64,000 nt of DNA from Steroidobacter agaridevorans (GTDB lineage Bacteria > Pseudomonadota > Gammaproteobacteria > Steroidobacterales > Steroidobacteraceae). Location: contig NZ_BLJO01000006.1 in NCBI RefSeq assembly GCF_009932555.1, forward strand, positions 556,448-620,447, read 5' to 3'. Below, piece after piece: positions 26,754-37,287 of the stretch. The stretch's first letter is position 1. The number at the start of each line of letters is the position of its first letter. The notes beneath the pieces were generated by a model. The model made no database searches and was not told where the DNA came from. It worked only from the letters and a program-made list of their open reading frames with translations. Made by a program: the position numbers and the translations under genes.

Positions 26754-27625
26754 ATCTTTCCGGACTGCGCCGCTCCGATGTCGACAGCGGCAATCCTCTG
26801 CTGAAGGAAACGCCCGCGGGGTCGGCCCCACAAGGCGCAGCGGCGAACTTCACCTGGCTGCGCTCGACGGGCTATCGCGATGGCGTGGTATTGCTCGGCG
26901 GCACGTCCATCGTCGACTTTCGGATGCGCGTGGCGCAGTCGGAGTTGCGCCAGGATCTGTTGCCGAGCTTCTGGTCGACCTGCGGCCTGCTCATCGACGG
27001 CAATGTGCTGATGACGGCGCGCGTCGATGCCATCAGCGACAGTAGCGCGCGAGTGGAACGGAATGGCCTGGAGGCGGTGAAACTGGATGCGGAATCGCGT
27101 TACGGCGATTCGAATTTCTATCCAAACATTGCGATTCTGCAGTTCACGGATGATCACGCCGCGATCCGGGAACACGTCGCGCGCATCGGCCAGGAGCGCA
27201 CGATCGTCGATCTGTTGGCGCAGATCGTTGCGTGGTTGGGCTATTGCTGGGCAGTGGGCGAGCGCGGTAATCCGTTGATGCAGGGACATGGCATCCCGTC
27301 CGCGACGCTGCTCGAGCGGGCCCACGGCCTGGCCAACATCGATCTCAGTCCTGGGTTGCCGTCGGCGTCAAGTTGTCCCGAGGCGATCTGGCAGGCGGCG
27401 CGCTGGTGGTACAAGGCGTACGACGCTGCGGAATCGACCTCGTTCACGCCGCGAGGCGCGTATCTTATTCGCCAGCCAGCCGCCGCAGCGCTGGGCATTC
27501 GCGACGATGTACAAGGCGATCAGATTGTCGGCACGACGCGCAGCGATGAGTTGATCGAGGGCCTGCGGAAAACATCGAAGCCGCGCCCCACGGCTAAGCG
27601 AGGGGCGCAAGCCAAGAAGAAGTAA
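26750..27625 (+). CDS. Unknown protein translationally coupled to the PhoD-like gene
   Basis: The ATG at 26750 overlaps the PhoD-like stop (ATGA). An upstream in-frame extension lies wholly inside that gene. The 291-aa protein has no signal peptide. I recognise no family. An early stretch (DGVVLLGGTSIVDFRMRVAQS) and a central one (YPNIAILQFTDDHAAIREHV) are strand-helix repeats, and the C-terminus is Lys/Arg-rich (TAKRGAQAKKK). The tight coupling suggests it acts together with the phosphatase. The neighbouring peptidase/hydrolase may form part of the same group. Confidence 0.6.
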   Translation: MNLSGLRRSDVDSGNPLLKETPAGSAPQGAAANFTWLRSTGYRDGVVLLGGTSIVDFRMRVAQSELRQDLLPSFWSTCGLLIDGNVLMTARVDAISDSSARVERNGLEAVKLDAESRYGDSNFYPNIAILQFTDDHAAIREHVARIGQERTIVDLLAQIVAWLGYCWAVGERGNPLMQGHGIPSATLLERAHGLANIDLSPGLPSASSCPEAIWQAARWWYKAYDAAESTSFTPRGAYLIRQPAAAALGIRDDVQGDQIVGTTRSDELIEGLRKTSKPRPTAKRGAQAKKK

Positions 27626-27634
27626 CGCGGATTA

Positions 27635-29668
27635 TCAAGTGTGCGGCAGGTTCAAATACTTGCCGTGCCAATCCAGATAGCGCTGCATCCGATCTTTCAA
27701 GTACGTCGGCTTGCGAATACCGTGGTGCTCGCCCGGATAGATGATCAGCTGCGTCGGGACGCCGAGGCTGCGCAGCGCCTGATACATCTGTTCTGAATTC
27801 AGCAGCGGAACGTTGAAGTCCTGCTCGCCGCACAGGAACAACGTCGGCGTCTTGATGCGGTCGGCATGCAGGAACGCGTACGAGTTGTGCAGATACGTGT
27901 CGAGATTCTTCCAGGGCAGGCCCAGCTCCATCTCATACTCGCGGATGTACATGTCCGTGCCATAGCCCGCCAGCACGTTCGAGATCGACGCGCCGCTGGT
28001 CGCCGACTTGAAGCGCGTGTCCTTGGCGATCACGACGTTGGTGAGAATGCCACCATAGCTCCAGCCGCCGACACCCAAACGGTTCGGATCGGCGATGCCC
28101 TGCTGCACGACGTAGTCCACCGCGCCGAGCACGTCCTCCGAGTCCTTGCCGCCCCAGTCTTTATAGATCGCCGTCGTGAACGCTTCGCCACGACCCGAAC
28201 TGCCGCGAGGATTCGCAGAGACGATGACGTAGCCCTGCGACGCAAAGATCTGCCACGGCAGCGTGAACGAGTTCGCGTACTGCGAGACCGGACCGCCGTG
28301 AATCCACAGCAAGGTTGGATAGCGCTTGTTAGCGTCGTAGTTGGGCGGCGTCACAACGAACCCGCTGATGCGCGTCCCATCCTTCGAGGGAAAGGAGATC
28401 TCCTCGGTCGCGCCGAGCTGCACGCTTGCCAGCCACTCGTCATTGTGGTGGGACAGCATGCGCGCCTGTTTGCCGTCGAATGCATACACCGCATCCGGCG
28501 AGTCCACCGTGCTGTCGAGCACGGCGATGCGGCCTTTGTTGCCCAGATCGTAGTCCGTCGTTTCGCGTCGGCCGTCGAGCAAGCGATCGATCTTGCCGTT
28601 CGCCACATTCAGCCGCGACAGCACCTGATTGCGATCGTCTTCGAGCAGGAAATAAATGGATTTGCCGTCTGCCGACCAGTGCGGCTCGATCACATTGCGG
28701 TCCAGAGCCTGCGTGACGATGCGCGACGTGCCGCCGGTCGCCGCGACAATCGCCAGGTTGTGAACCGAGTAATAAATGAGCTTCGGGTCGCCCGCGGTCA
28801 CGAACGCCAGCTCCCGCCCATCGGGACGCCACGTCGGTGCGCTCATCCATGAGGAGTCGCCGGCGTCGCCCTGGAACTTCGTCACCAGCGTCGCGTTCGC
28901 ACCGGCACGCGGCTCGATTGTGTACAAGCCGTATTCGTTATTGCGATCCGGATCTTCGTTGCGATTGCTATAGAAGGCGATGCGGCTGCCGTCGGGCGAC
29001 CAGCTCGGCATGCTTTCGTCGAAACGATCTGGCGTGAGGTTGTCCGCCTTGCGCGTAGCCATGTCGAATACATACAAATGGCGGCGCTGCGTCCCCAGGT
29101 AGCCGGTGCCGTCCTCTTTGAAGTAGAAACGATCGATGACGATGGGCAGCGGTGTCTTGTCCTTGTCCGCGCCACGCTGCTTGCGGGGATCTTCGTCGCT
29201 GACGATCAGCGCCAGCTTCTTGCCGTCGGGCGACCACTCGAAATCCACCACGTCGCCATTGAAGCCGGTCAGCGGCTTGGCTTCGCCGCCCTGGCGATCC
29301 AGCAGCCACACCTGTTCCGGCGGATCGTCTTCGCCGCGGGCAGTGAGAAAGGCCAGATATTTGCCGTCGGGGCTCCAGCGGGGCGAGCTCTCGCTGTCAT
29401 CGGAGTTGGTGAGCTGCACGCTTTGTTTGCCGTCCCAGCTCGACATCCAGATGTGGCTGGTGCCTTTGTCCTTGACCGGATCGGCGGTGCGGACCGAATA
29501 GGCCACCCACTGGCCGTCAGGCGATACCTGTGGATCGCCGATCTCGCGCACGGCGTTGATGTCGTCGGCGGTGAGCGGCCGCCGCTCGGTCGCCGCCATC
29601 GCCATTGACGGAACAAACTGGCACGCGACCCAGCCGAGTAGCAAGGCACGCAACGTGGGATTCAACAT
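27635..29668 (-). CDS. Exported S9 family serine peptidase (acylaminoacyl-peptidase type)
   Basis: The 677-aa protein has a signal peptide (LRALLLGWVACQFVPSMAMA). Residues ~30-390 form a WD40/Tol-type beta-propeller with repeated SPDGxxxAF/Y units. Residues ~420-677 are the prolyl-oligopeptidase-type hydrolase with WIHGGP, VGGWSYGG (nucleophile Ser), CGEQDFNVP (Asp) and PGEHHGI (His). All three catalytic residues are present. Such enzymes cleave short peptides in the periplasm. It stands alone and converges with the preceding gene. Confidence 0.9.
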   Translation of the reverse strand: MLNPTLRALLLGWVACQFVPSMAMAATERRPLTADDINAVREIGDPQVSPDGQWVAYSVRTADPVKDKGTSHIWMSSWDGKQSVQLTNSDDSESSPRWSPDGKYLAFLTARGEDDPPEQVWLLDRQGGEAKPLTGFNGDVVDFEWSPDGKKLALIVSDEDPRKQRGADKDKTPLPIVIDRFYFKEDGTGYLGTQRRHLYVFDMATRKADNLTPDRFDESMPSWSPDGSRIAFYSNRNEDPDRNNEYGLYTIEPRAGANATLVTKFQGDAGDSSWMSAPTWRPDGRELAFVTAGDPKLIYYSVHNLAIVAATGGTSRIVTQALDRNVIEPHWSADGKSIYFLLEDDRNQVLSRLNVANGKIDRLLDGRRETTDYDLGNKGRIAVLDSTVDSPDAVYAFDGKQARMLSHHNDEWLASVQLGATEEISFPSKDGTRISGFVVTPPNYDANKRYPTLLWIHGGPVSQYANSFTLPWQIFASQGYVIVSANPRGSSGRGEAFTTAIYKDWGGKDSEDVLGAVDYVVQQGIADPNRLGVGGWSYGGILTNVVIAKDTRFKSATSGASISNVLAGYGTDMYIREYEMELGLPWKNLDTYLHNSYAFLHADRIKTPTLFLCGEQDFNVPLLNSEQMYQALRSLGVPTQLIIYPGEHHGIRKPTYLKDRMQRYLDWHGKYLNLPHT

Positions 29669-29804
29669 TTTGATCGGGGCTCCCGGAGGAAGAGGAGCGC
29701 AGAGTGTCGTACGGCAATTCCTTCGTCAATTCACTCGCCAGGAACCAAGACATGGTCCGGGCGTTTCCTTCGGCAGTGCTGCTTCGGTCGCAAGAGGCGA
29801 GACC

Positions 29805-29969
29805 ATGAAACCGTTGGTGTGGTTGGGATTTGCATTGGTCGTGGCGTGGGCCGTCCTCTGGCTCGGCATCAAGATGGCCGTGTTCGCCGTGCACGCGCTG
29901 CTGCTGATCGGCGTGGTGCTGATCGGTTGGGGCCTGCTGCACCGGGGGCATGCCGACAGTCCTTCTTAA
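29805..29969 (+). CDS. Small hydrophobic membrane protein (54 aa)
   Basis: The ATG at 29805 follows an AGAGG site. The peptide (MKPLVWLGFALVVAWAVLWL...) is almost entirely two hydrophobic helices with a short polar tail (HRGHADSPS). A longer in-frame ORF starts far upstream but would read through the divergent S9 gene promoter. The topoisomerase gene follows 16 bases later. Its function is not known. Confidence 0.6.
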   Translation: MKPLVWLGFALVVAWAVLWLGIKMAVFAVHALLLIGVVLIGWGLLHRGHADSPS

Positions 29970-29985
29970 CATTTGATAGCGCGCC

Positions 29986-31065
29986 ATGCGTGACCTGCCG
30001 CCAGATCTTCCCGAATCGGTCGTGCAGGCTCATCAGCATGCACGCGCGAACGGATTGATCTATGTATCGGACGCCGAGCCGGGCATCGAGCGCCACAAAC
30101 GGGGTCAGGCCTTCTACTATCTCGGGCCTGACCACAAGCGCATTACCGACGAGCGCGTTCTCGCCCGTATTCGCAAGCTGGCTATTCCGCCGGCGTATAC
30201 AGAGGTCTGGATTTGCACCAAGGAGCGCGGCCACCTGCAGGCCACCGGGCGCGATGCTCGCAGGCGCAAGCAGTATCGATATCACGCCGAGTGGCGCACC
30301 ACGCGCGACAACGGCAAGTTCTCCAAGATGATCGAATTCGGCGCGCAGCTGCCCAAGCTGCGGCGCCGGCTCAAACAGGATCTGGCGTTGCCCGGCCTGC
30401 CGAAGAACAAGGTGCTGGCGGTCATCGTCACCTTGCTCGAGGAAACATTGATTCGGGTCGGCAACGAAGAGTACGCGCGCGCCAACCGGTCTTATGGGTT
30501 GACGACACTCAGAAACAAACATGTGAAGTTTCTGAGGGACGGACGGGCGTCGTTCAACTTCCGCGGCAAGAGCGGCCGCCCGCACGAAGTGGTATTGGAC
30601 GACCGCAGGCTCGGGCGCTTGATCAAACACATTCAGCAACTGCCCGGACAGGCGCTGTTCCAATACGTGGACGACGACGGTAAGCGCCAGCCCGTGGATT
30701 CGGGCATGGTGAATGAGTATCTGCATGAGGCCATGGGCGGCGACAACGATTTCACCGCCAAGGATTTCCGCACCTGGGGCGGCACGTTGCGAGCCATCGC
30801 CTTCCTGGCATGCCAGGCTCGCCAGGAACCGATGAGTCAGCGCGCCTTCAATGGCTGCGTCGCCGCCACGGCTCGCAATGTTGCCGAGGCGTTGGGCAAC
30901 ACCCCGGCGGTGTGTCGCAAGTCATATATCAATCCGGTCGTGTTCGATGCCTGGAAGACGGGCATCGTCGAGAAACGAGTCCCGCACAAGTCGATGTCGC
31001 CACGTCAGATGGAGCAGGCGGCGCTGGCGTTGCTCAAGATTCAGCATAAGACGACCGTGAAATAG
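29986..31065 (+). CDS. DNA topoisomerase IB (poxvirus-like)
   Basis: This 359-aa protein matches the bacterial type IB topoisomerases, which have poxvirus length. Visible are the N-terminal domain (GLIYVSDAEPGIERHKRG), the catalytic Arg/Lys region (LLEETLIRVGNEEYARANRSYGLTTL, HVKF, FRGKSG) and the active-site Tyr in CRKSYINP. These enzymes relax supercoils by a 3'-phosphotyrosine nick and need no ATP. They are scattered in bacteria, often in GC-rich soil genomes. Confidence 0.93.
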   Translation: MRDLPPDLPESVVQAHQHARANGLIYVSDAEPGIERHKRGQAFYYLGPDHKRITDERVLARIRKLAIPPAYTEVWICTKERGHLQATGRDARRRKQYRYHAEWRTTRDNGKFSKMIEFGAQLPKLRRRLKQDLALPGLPKNKVLAVIVTLLEETLIRVGNEEYARANRSYGLTTLRNKHVKFLRDGRASFNFRGKSGRPHEVVLDDRRLGRLIKHIQQLPGQALFQYVDDDGKRQPVDSGMVNEYLHEAMGGDNDFTAKDFRTWGGTLRAIAFLACQARQEPMSQRAFNGCVAATARNVAEALGNTPAVCRKSYINPVVFDAWKTGIVEKRVPHKSMSPRQMEQAALALLKIQHKTTVK

Positions 31066-31140
31066 GTCGTTTGCGCTTCGACCGGCTCTCCAGCAAGATG
31101 CGCGCGCCGGGACGCGGCCCGGCACAAAAGCGGTGCGGGC

Positions 31141-33879
31141 ATGCAGCCGGAAAAACAAACATCCTCCAAGGGATTGACGATAGGTCTGGCGTTGCTGTTC
31201 GGCGCGGCCGGCGCGTCGATGACGTCGGATCTCGAGAATTTCTGGTTCGGTGCGCTGCTCGGAGCATTGCTGGCCCAGATCTTTCATCTGCGCGGCCGCG
31301 TGCAGTCGTTGGATCAGCAACTGCAGTCACTCCGGACGCGCGTCGAGTATCCCGAGCCGAAGCCCCGCGCCGCAGAGCCGAAGCCAGAAGTCGCACCAGC
31401 GCCGCCGCCGTCGCCTGTCGTTGTGGCAGCTCAGGCGCCGGCAGAACAAGTAACCTCGGCCGTGCAGCCCAGCGTTGTTCAGCCAACACCCTCGACGCCG
31501 CCTCCCCCTCGCGAGCGAGCCGCACCCCTGCGGCCGCCCGAGCCCTCCGCCATCGATCGCTTGGTCGGTGAGTTCATCAGCTGGCTGGAGCGCGGCAATC
31601 CGATGGCGCGCATCGGTATCGTCATTTTGTTCTTCGGCGCGTCGTTCCTGGCGAAGTATGCGGCCGAGAACAGCCTGTTCCCGATCGAGCTGCGTTTCGT
31701 GGCGATTGCGATTGGCGCGTTCGCACTGTTGATCGTCGGTTGGCGATTGCGGGAGAAGCGCCCTGTCTATTCAGAGGTGCTGCAAGGTGGCGGCATCGCG
31801 GGTATGTATCTGACCGTCTACGCAGCGACTCGTTTCGATTTGCTGCCGACGGGGCTCGCCTTCGGCTTGATGGTCGTGATTGCGCTGGCTGCAGCCATTC
31901 TGGCGGTCGGACAGAACGCGCTTTCGCTTGCAGTCATCGGCACGGCCGGCGGCTTCCTGGCGCCGATCATGGTGTCGACGGGCAGCGGCAACTACATCGC
32001 TTTGTTCAGTTACTACGCCGTGCTCAACCTGGGTGTGTTCGCGGTGGCGTGGTTCCGTACGTGGAAAGTGCTCAATGTGCTGGGCTTCCTGTTCACGTTC
32101 ACCATCACGGGTCTGTGGCGTTTCAACGGCTATGAAACCGACGATCTGCTCGCCGCCGACGCCTTCCTCATCCTGTTCTTCCTGATGTATGTCGGCGTAT
32201 CGATCTTGAACTGCGTGCGCCAGCCGCCCGATCTGAAGGGCTACGTTTCCGGTTCGCTGGTGTTCGGATTGCCGGTCGTCGCGTTCGGCTTGCACGCGTC
32301 GATGGTCTCGCACATCGAGTACGCGATGGCGTGGAGTGCCTTTGCGCTCGGCGCGTTCTACCTGGCGCTGGGCTGGGTGCTTTATCAGACGCGTCGCGAG
32401 AGTTTTCGTCTGTTGGTCGAAGCATTCGCCGCGTTGGGTGTGATCTTTGCCAGCCTGGCCATTCCACTTGCATTCGATACGCGCACGACGGCGGCAATGT
32501 GGGCAGTCGAAGGCGCCGGCTTGTTGTGGCTCGGTGTGCGTCAGGACCGCAAGCTGGCTCGAGCGTTCGGCGCATTGCTGCAAATCGCGGCGGGCCTGGG
32601 TTATCTGATCGGCATGCACTATCGGAATGCCGACGACCTGCCGATTCTCAACAGCACGTTGCTCGGCGCAGTCATGCTCAGCATCTCCGGCATTTGCAGC
32701 GCCTACTGGCTGTTCCGCAATCAGGCGCGGCAGGCGCGCTACGAGTCCGGCGCCGATGCAGTGTTCACGTTCTGGGGCGTCGGTTGGTGGTTGCTGGGTG
32801 GATTGCGCGAGATCGAAATGTACTTCCCGGATGCGGCATATGGCGCGGCGCTGAGCTTCGTCGCGTTGACGATTGCGCTGCTGGCCTGGCTGAGCTTGAA
32901 ACGCGAATGGCGATTGCCGCTGCTGATCGCGACGTACCTGCCGCCGCTTGCCGCCTTGTTTGCTTTGACAGGCGCGGTGAACTCTGGACATCCATTCGCC
33001 TGGTGGGGCGCCGTGGGTTGGGTGCTGCTGTTCGTCGCGCACTTCGCGATGCTGCGTCTTGGCGAGAGCCGCGATGTGCATGGACTGAACTGGCTCCACG
33101 CCGGCGCAGCCTGGGTGTTCACGCTCATCGTCGCGTGGGAAGCGAGTTATCAAATCGCCGAGCTGACGACTGGCGTGTGGGCGCTATTGCCCTGGGGCGT
33201 CGTGCCCGCGCTGGTGGTCGCCTGGCTCGGACGACAACAGCTGAGTCCGCGTTGGCCGGTCGCGGCTCGCGAACAAGCGTATCGAATCTACGGCGCGATT
33301 CCGGCCGTCGTTGCGACGGCGCTGTGGATACTCGTAATCAACCTGAGTAGCACGGGTGATTCGACCTGGCTGCCCTATCTGCCATTGCTCAACCCGCTCG
33401 ATATCAGCGTCGCACTGTGTTTCGCAGCGCTCGCGATGTGGTGGAGCTCGCTCAGCGACGAGCAGCGCGCGACGTGCTGGCAGTTCGATTCCCGGGTCCT
33501 GCTTGCAATCGTCGCTGGCCTGGTCTTCATCTGGTTGAACGCCGCGTTGATTCGTACGCTGCATCACAACTTCGGGGCGCCGATCACTTTCCATGGAATG
33601 AAGCATTCCACGCTGGTGCAGGCGTCGCTCTCCATCTTCTGGGGCCTGCTAGGGTTCGCCGCCATGACGCTGGCGGCGCGCCAGCGCTGGCGTTACGTGT
33701 GGATCGTCGGTGTGGTGTTGATGATCGTCGTGGTCGCGAAACTGGTCGTTATCGATCTGCGCAATCTCGGCGCGGTCGGCAAGATTGCCTCGTATCTCAC
33801 AGTGGGCGCGTTGCTGGTGGTGACGGGTTATCTCGCGCCTCTGCCGCCGCGCAAGGTGAACGAGCAGGTAACGGAATGA
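31141..33879 (+). CDS. DUF2339 multi-pass membrane protein
   Basis: This 912-aa protein has a cytoplasmic-type coiled coil near residues 40-65 (LRGRVQSLDQQLQSLRTRV), a Pro/Ala/Glu-rich linker to ~145, and then more than 20 hydrophobic segments to the end. The conserved LVGEFISWLERGNPMARIGIVILFFGASFLAKY segment is the DUF2339 signature. The function is not established. It overlaps the DUF3999 gene, with which the family is repeatedly found, suggesting a joint envelope complex. Confidence 0.88.
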   Translation: MQPEKQTSSKGLTIGLALLFGAAGASMTSDLENFWFGALLGALLAQIFHLRGRVQSLDQQLQSLRTRVEYPEPKPRAAEPKPEVAPAPPPSPVVVAAQAPAEQVTSAVQPSVVQPTPSTPPPPRERAAPLRPPEPSAIDRLVGEFISWLERGNPMARIGIVILFFGASFLAKYAAENSLFPIELRFVAIAIGAFALLIVGWRLREKRPVYSEVLQGGGIAGMYLTVYAATRFDLLPTGLAFGLMVVIALAAAILAVGQNALSLAVIGTAGGFLAPIMVSTGSGNYIALFSYYAVLNLGVFAVAWFRTWKVLNVLGFLFTFTITGLWRFNGYETDDLLAADAFLILFFLMYVGVSILNCVRQPPDLKGYVSGSLVFGLPVVAFGLHASMVSHIEYAMAWSAFALGAFYLALGWVLYQTRRESFRLLVEAFAALGVIFASLAIPLAFDTRTTAAMWAVEGAGLLWLGVRQDRKLARAFGALLQIAAGLGYLIGMHYRNADDLPILNSTLLGAVMLSISGICSAYWLFRNQARQARYESGADAVFTFWGVGWWLLGGLREIEMYFPDAAYGAALSFVALTIALLAWLSLKREWRLPLLIATYLPPLAALFALTGAVNSGHPFAWWGAVGWVLLFVAHFAMLRLGESRDVHGLNWLHAGAAWVFTLIVAWEASYQIAELTTGVWALLPWGVVPALVVAWLGRQQLSPRWPVAAREQAYRIYGAIPAVVATALWILVINLSSTGDSTWLPYLPLLNPLDISVALCFAALAMWWSSLSDEQRATCWQFDSRVLLAIVAGLVFIWLNAALIRTLHHNFGAPITFHGMKHSTLVQASLSIFWGLLGFAAMTLAARQRWRYVWIVGVVLMIVVVAKLVVIDLRNLGAVGKIASYLTVGALLVVTGYLAPLPPRKVNEQVTE

Positions 33880-35276
33880 TGGGCTCGAGCAACAGCACCT
33901 TGGAATCGTCTATGACCGTGCGCGCAATGTTTGTTTCATTCGGCTGTCTGTTGGCAGCGAGTGCCGGCGCCGCTCCGCCCAGCAAGAACGACTATGCCAG
34001 CGGCATGTCGGTCCGGGCGAACTACTCACAGCCGATGGTCGAGACCGTGCTGCCCGATGATGTGTATCGCGCCGTGACTCGTGCCGACCTCGGCGATCTG
34101 CGCGTGTTCAACGCAGACGGCATGCCGGTGCCGCATGCGTTTTGCGCGGGTCTGTCGAGCACGACAGCAGAAGTCACAGAGAGGTCGCTGCCAGTGTTTG
34201 TCCTGCGTGGCCGCGATCCGGTCTACACCGACAACTCGCGCGTTGCCGTCGAAACTCCCTCCGGCACTCGAGTAAACGTGGAGGAATCGTTGGCCGCCCA
34301 GCCTGAAGTCGTCAGCGGCCTGATTCATATCATAGATGCGCGCGAGGCGCCGCGGTTGCGGGCGATTCGCTTCGATTGGCGCAGCCCCGATGGCGCTTCC
34401 GAGGTGAAAGTTCGCATCGAGGCCAGCGAAGATCTGGATCGGTGGCAGACCATCGTGCCGGCCAGCACGTTGTTACTTGCGCAGCAGGGCGATCAGGAAT
34501 TACGTCGCGAGCGCATCGAGTTGCTGAACCGGGACTACAAATATCTCCGGGTGCAGCGAGTCGACAGCGGTCCGCCGTTGATCCTGAATTCGGTCACGGC
34601 CGAGCAGGTTGGGGCGGCGGAAGAAATCGAACCTCTGTGGTTCAACGCGCTGCATATGGCATCCAAGGAAGCGGATGTTTTGTATTTCGATTCCGAGCAT
34701 CTGGCGCCGGTCACGTATGCGCGCGTGCGTCTGGCTCAACAGAACAGCACGGTCAGCGTGAGTTTGCAGAGCCGGCCGGATGAAGAGTCGCCCTGGCGCA
34801 GTCGCTGGACCGGCGAAAGTTATGTCATCGTCTCGGACACGGTGCGGCGGGAAAGTCCGCCGGCGCAGTTCCCGGCGACCACCGATCGGTATTGGCGCCT
34901 GCAGATTCTGAAAGATCCCCAGGTGTATCAGGACAGCACGCTCGAGCTGGGTTACCGGCCGGCCAAGCTGCGATTTGTCACGCAGGGCCCGGGCCCGTTT
35001 ACGGTGGCGTTCGGCAGTCGCCGGGCCGAACCCGCCCAACCGGCGGCTTGCGATGGCCTGCTCGCGAACATCAGCGGCGCCGACCGCGAGCGGATGATCG
35101 AACAGGGCTTCGTGGACCCGGTCGTCCAATTGGGCGGCGCCGATGCCTTGAAACCGGTGCCGAAAAAGACCCCGGCCAAGGTAGTGGTTTTGTGGGTAGT
35201 CCTGGTGGTCGGGGTGGCGCTGCTGGTCGGAATGGCCCTGTCGTTGCTGAAGCGGGTAAGGCATCCCACGAACTAG
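33876..35276 (+). CDS. DUF3999 exported membrane-tethered protein
   Basis: This protein follows DUF2339 with an ATGA overlap. The start could be 33876, 33879 or 33912. The last would give the neater signal peptide (MTVRAMFVSFGCLLAASAGA), while 33876 keeps the overlap and is used here. The mature part is a beta-rich periplasmic domain (DLGDLRVFNADGMPVPHAF, KVRIEASEDLDRWQTI) and the C-terminus has one membrane helix (VLWVVLVVGVALLVGMAL) and a basic tail. This is the expected partner of DUF2339. Biochemical role unknown. Confidence 0.82.
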   Translation: MMGSSNSTLESSMTVRAMFVSFGCLLAASAGAAPPSKNDYASGMSVRANYSQPMVETVLPDDVYRAVTRADLGDLRVFNADGMPVPHAFCAGLSSTTAEVTERSLPVFVLRGRDPVYTDNSRVAVETPSGTRVNVEESLAAQPEVVSGLIHIIDAREAPRLRAIRFDWRSPDGASEVKVRIEASEDLDRWQTIVPASTLLLAQQGDQELRRERIELLNRDYKYLRVQRVDSGPPLILNSVTAEQVGAAEEIEPLWFNALHMASKEADVLYFDSEHLAPVTYARVRLAQQNSTVSVSLQSRPDEESPWRSRWTGESYVIVSDTVRRESPPAQFPATTDRYWRLQILKDPQVYQDSTLELGYRPAKLRFVTQGPGPFTVAFGSRRAEPAQPAACDGLLANISGADRERMIEQGFVDPVVQLGGADALKPVPKKTPAKVVVLWVVLVVGVALLVGMALSLLKRVRHPTN

Positions 35277-35282
35277 GCAGCC

Positions 35283-35305
35283 GACCGGACAATTCGTCCG
35301 GCGTC
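35283..35305. terminator. Hairpin after the DUF3999 gene
   Basis: CCGGAC and GTCCGG form a perfect 6-bp stem around AATTC, extendable by outer pairs. It lies 7 bases after the DUF3999 stop and could end that transcript, although no T-run follows, so a rho-independent role is uncertain. Confidence 0.4.
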
Positions 35306-35361
35306 TGAACTAGAATGGGCGCCCTTTTCCCTGGGCCGGGTGCGCGGGCACCTTGATTCCC

Positions 35362-37287
35362 ATGCGCTTTCCGCAAGATTTCGATGTCATCGTGGTAGGC
35401 GGCGGTCACGCCGGCACCGAGGCTGCTCTGGCCTCGGCCCGGATGGGCGTGCGCACGCTGCTGCTCACGCAGAGCATCGAGACCCTGGGCCAGATGAGCT
35501 GCAATCCCGCCATCGGCGGCATCGGCAAGGGCCATCTGGTGAAGGAAATCGATGCGCTCGGCGGCGCCATGGCGCAGGCCGCGGATCGCGGCGGAATCCA
35601 GTTTCGTACCCTGAATGCCAGCAAAGGCCCGGCGGTTCGCGCCACCCGGGCACAGGCCGATCGCGTGCTCTACAAGGCCGCGGTCCGCTCGATGCTGGAG
35701 AATCAGCCCAACCTGACATTGTTTCAGCAGGAAGTCGCCGATCTCATCGTCGAGCACGAGCGCGTTCATGGCGTCGTGACTCAGACCGGCATCGAGTTTC
35801 GTGCGCGGGCTGTGGTGCTCACGGTGGGCACGTTCCTCGCTGGCAAAATTCACGTCGGTCTCACCAACTATCAGGGTGGACGTGCGGGCGATCCGCCGTC
35901 GAATCGGCTCGCTGATCGGTTGCGCGCGCTGCCTTTCCGCGTCGGTCGTTTGAAGACCGGGACGCCGCCCCGAATCGATGGCCGCACGATCAATTACGAC
36001 GGCCTGCTGGTGCAGCCAGGCGATGAGCCGGCGCCGGTGTTCTCCTATCTCGGCCGCCGCAGCGATCATCCGCGCCAGGTGAATTGCCATATCACCGCGA
36101 CCAACGAGCGCACGCACGACATCATTCGCGCGGGCTGCGATCGTTCGCCCATGTACACAGGCGTCATCGAAGGCGTCGGGCCGCGCTATTGCCCGTCGGT
36201 GGAAGACAAGATCCATCGCTTCGCCGACAAGACCTCGCATCAGATTTTCATCGAGCCCGAAGGGCTGACGACTCACGAGATCTATCCCAACGGAATTTCC
36301 ACCAGCCTGCCCTTCGATGTGCAGCTGGACCTGGTGCGCTCGATCAAAGGTTTCGAGAACGCGCATATCACGCGGCCGGGCTATGCGATCGAGTACGACT
36401 ACTTCGATCCGCGCGACCTGCGTTACAGCCTGGAGACGAAGTTCATCGGCGGCTTGTTCTTCGCCGGTCAGATCAATGGCACGACGGGCTACGAAGAGGC
36501 GGCAGCGCAAGGGTTGCTCGCGGGTTTGAACGCGGCCCTGCTGACGCAAGAGCGCGAAGCGTGGACGCCTCGTCGCGATGAGGCGTACATCGGCGTGCTG
36601 GTCGATGACCTGATCACGCGCGGCACGAGCGAGCCCTATCGCATGTTCACGAGCCGCGCCGAATATCGACTGCTGCTGCGAGAAGACAACGCCGATCTGC
36701 GCTTGACCGCGAAGGGCCGCGAGCTGGGATTGGTCGACGACGAGCGTTGGGCTTTCTTCAACACCAAGCGCGCAGCGATCGATGCCGAAGTGACGCGCCT
36801 GGATAAAGCAATCGTCCGGCCGCAGCATCTCACCGAAGAGCGTTCGCTCGAATTGCTCGGCACGACGCTGAGTCGCGAGGCACACGGCTTCGATTTGTTG
36901 CGACGGCCGGAAGTGTCGTACGCAGCGCTCGCGTCGATCGAGCAGGTCGGCAAGGCCGATTGGATGAAGGCTGCCGATGTCGACGAACGGCTGGCCGAGC
37001 AGGTGCAGCTGCAAGTCGAAGTGCAGGCCAAGTACACCGGCTACATCGATCGTCAGCAGGACGAAATCGAGCGGCAGCGACGTCATGAAGATACGCGTTT
37101 GCCGGACAGCATCGATTACGCGCAGGTGCGTGGGCTGTCGATGGAAGTGCGCCAGCGCTTGCAGGAAGCCCGGCCGGATACGGTCGGTCGTGCAGCGCGG
37201 ATCCCGGGAGTGACCCCGGCGGCGATTTCACTTTTGCTGGTTCATCTGAAGCGCCGTCAGGGTGTTCCCTCACAGCGAGCCAGCTGA
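35362..37287 (+). CDS. mnmG: MnmG (GidA): tRNA uridine-5-carboxymethylaminomethyl modification enzyme
   Basis: The start ATG 35362 is chosen over the TTG at 35353. The 641-aa protein is close to E. coli MnmG (629). It shows the FAD-binding [15 protein letters not shown], the family signature [23 protein letters not shown], and the C-terminal helical domain. With MnmE it modifies the wobble U34 of several tRNAs. In many Proteobacteria mnmG sits beside the origin with rsmG-parA-parB downstream. Here an NfeD-like gene follows instead. Confidence 0.95.
   Translation: MRFPQDFDVIVVGGGHAGTEAALASARMGVRTLLLTQSIETLGQMSCNPAIGGIGKGHLVKEIDALGGAMAQAADRGGIQFRTLNASKGPAVRATRAQADRVLYKAAVRSMLENQPNLTLFQQEVADLIVEHERVHGVVTQTGIEFRARAVVLTVGTFLAGKIHVGLTNYQGGRAGDPPSNRLADRLRALPFRVGRLKTGTPPRIDGRTINYDGLLVQPGDEPAPVFSYLGRRSDHPRQVNCHITATNERTHDIIRAGCDRSPMYTGVIEGVGPRYCPSVEDKIHRFADKTSHQIFIEPEGLTTHEIYPNGISTSLPFDVQLDLVRSIKGFENAHITRPGYAIEYDYFDPRDLRYSLETKFIGGLFFAGQINGTTGYEEAAAQGLLAGLNAALLTQEREAWTPRRDEAYIGVLVDDLITRGTSEPYRMFTSRAEYRLLLREDNADLRLTAKGRELGLVDDERWAFFNTKRAAIDAEVTRLDKAIVRPQHLTEERSLELLGTTLSREAHGFDLLRRPEVSYAALASIEQVGKADWMKAADVDERLAEQVQLQVEVQAKYTGYIDRQQDEIERQRRHEDTRLPDSIDYAQVRGLSMEVRQRLQEARPDTVGRAARIPGVTPAAISLLLVHLKRRQGVPSQRAS

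Noticed and set aside
35071..37086. 671-aa open frame antisense to mnmG
   Set aside because: It lies opposite a clear mnmG gene, has no recognisable domain and is a usual by-product of GC-rich codon use.
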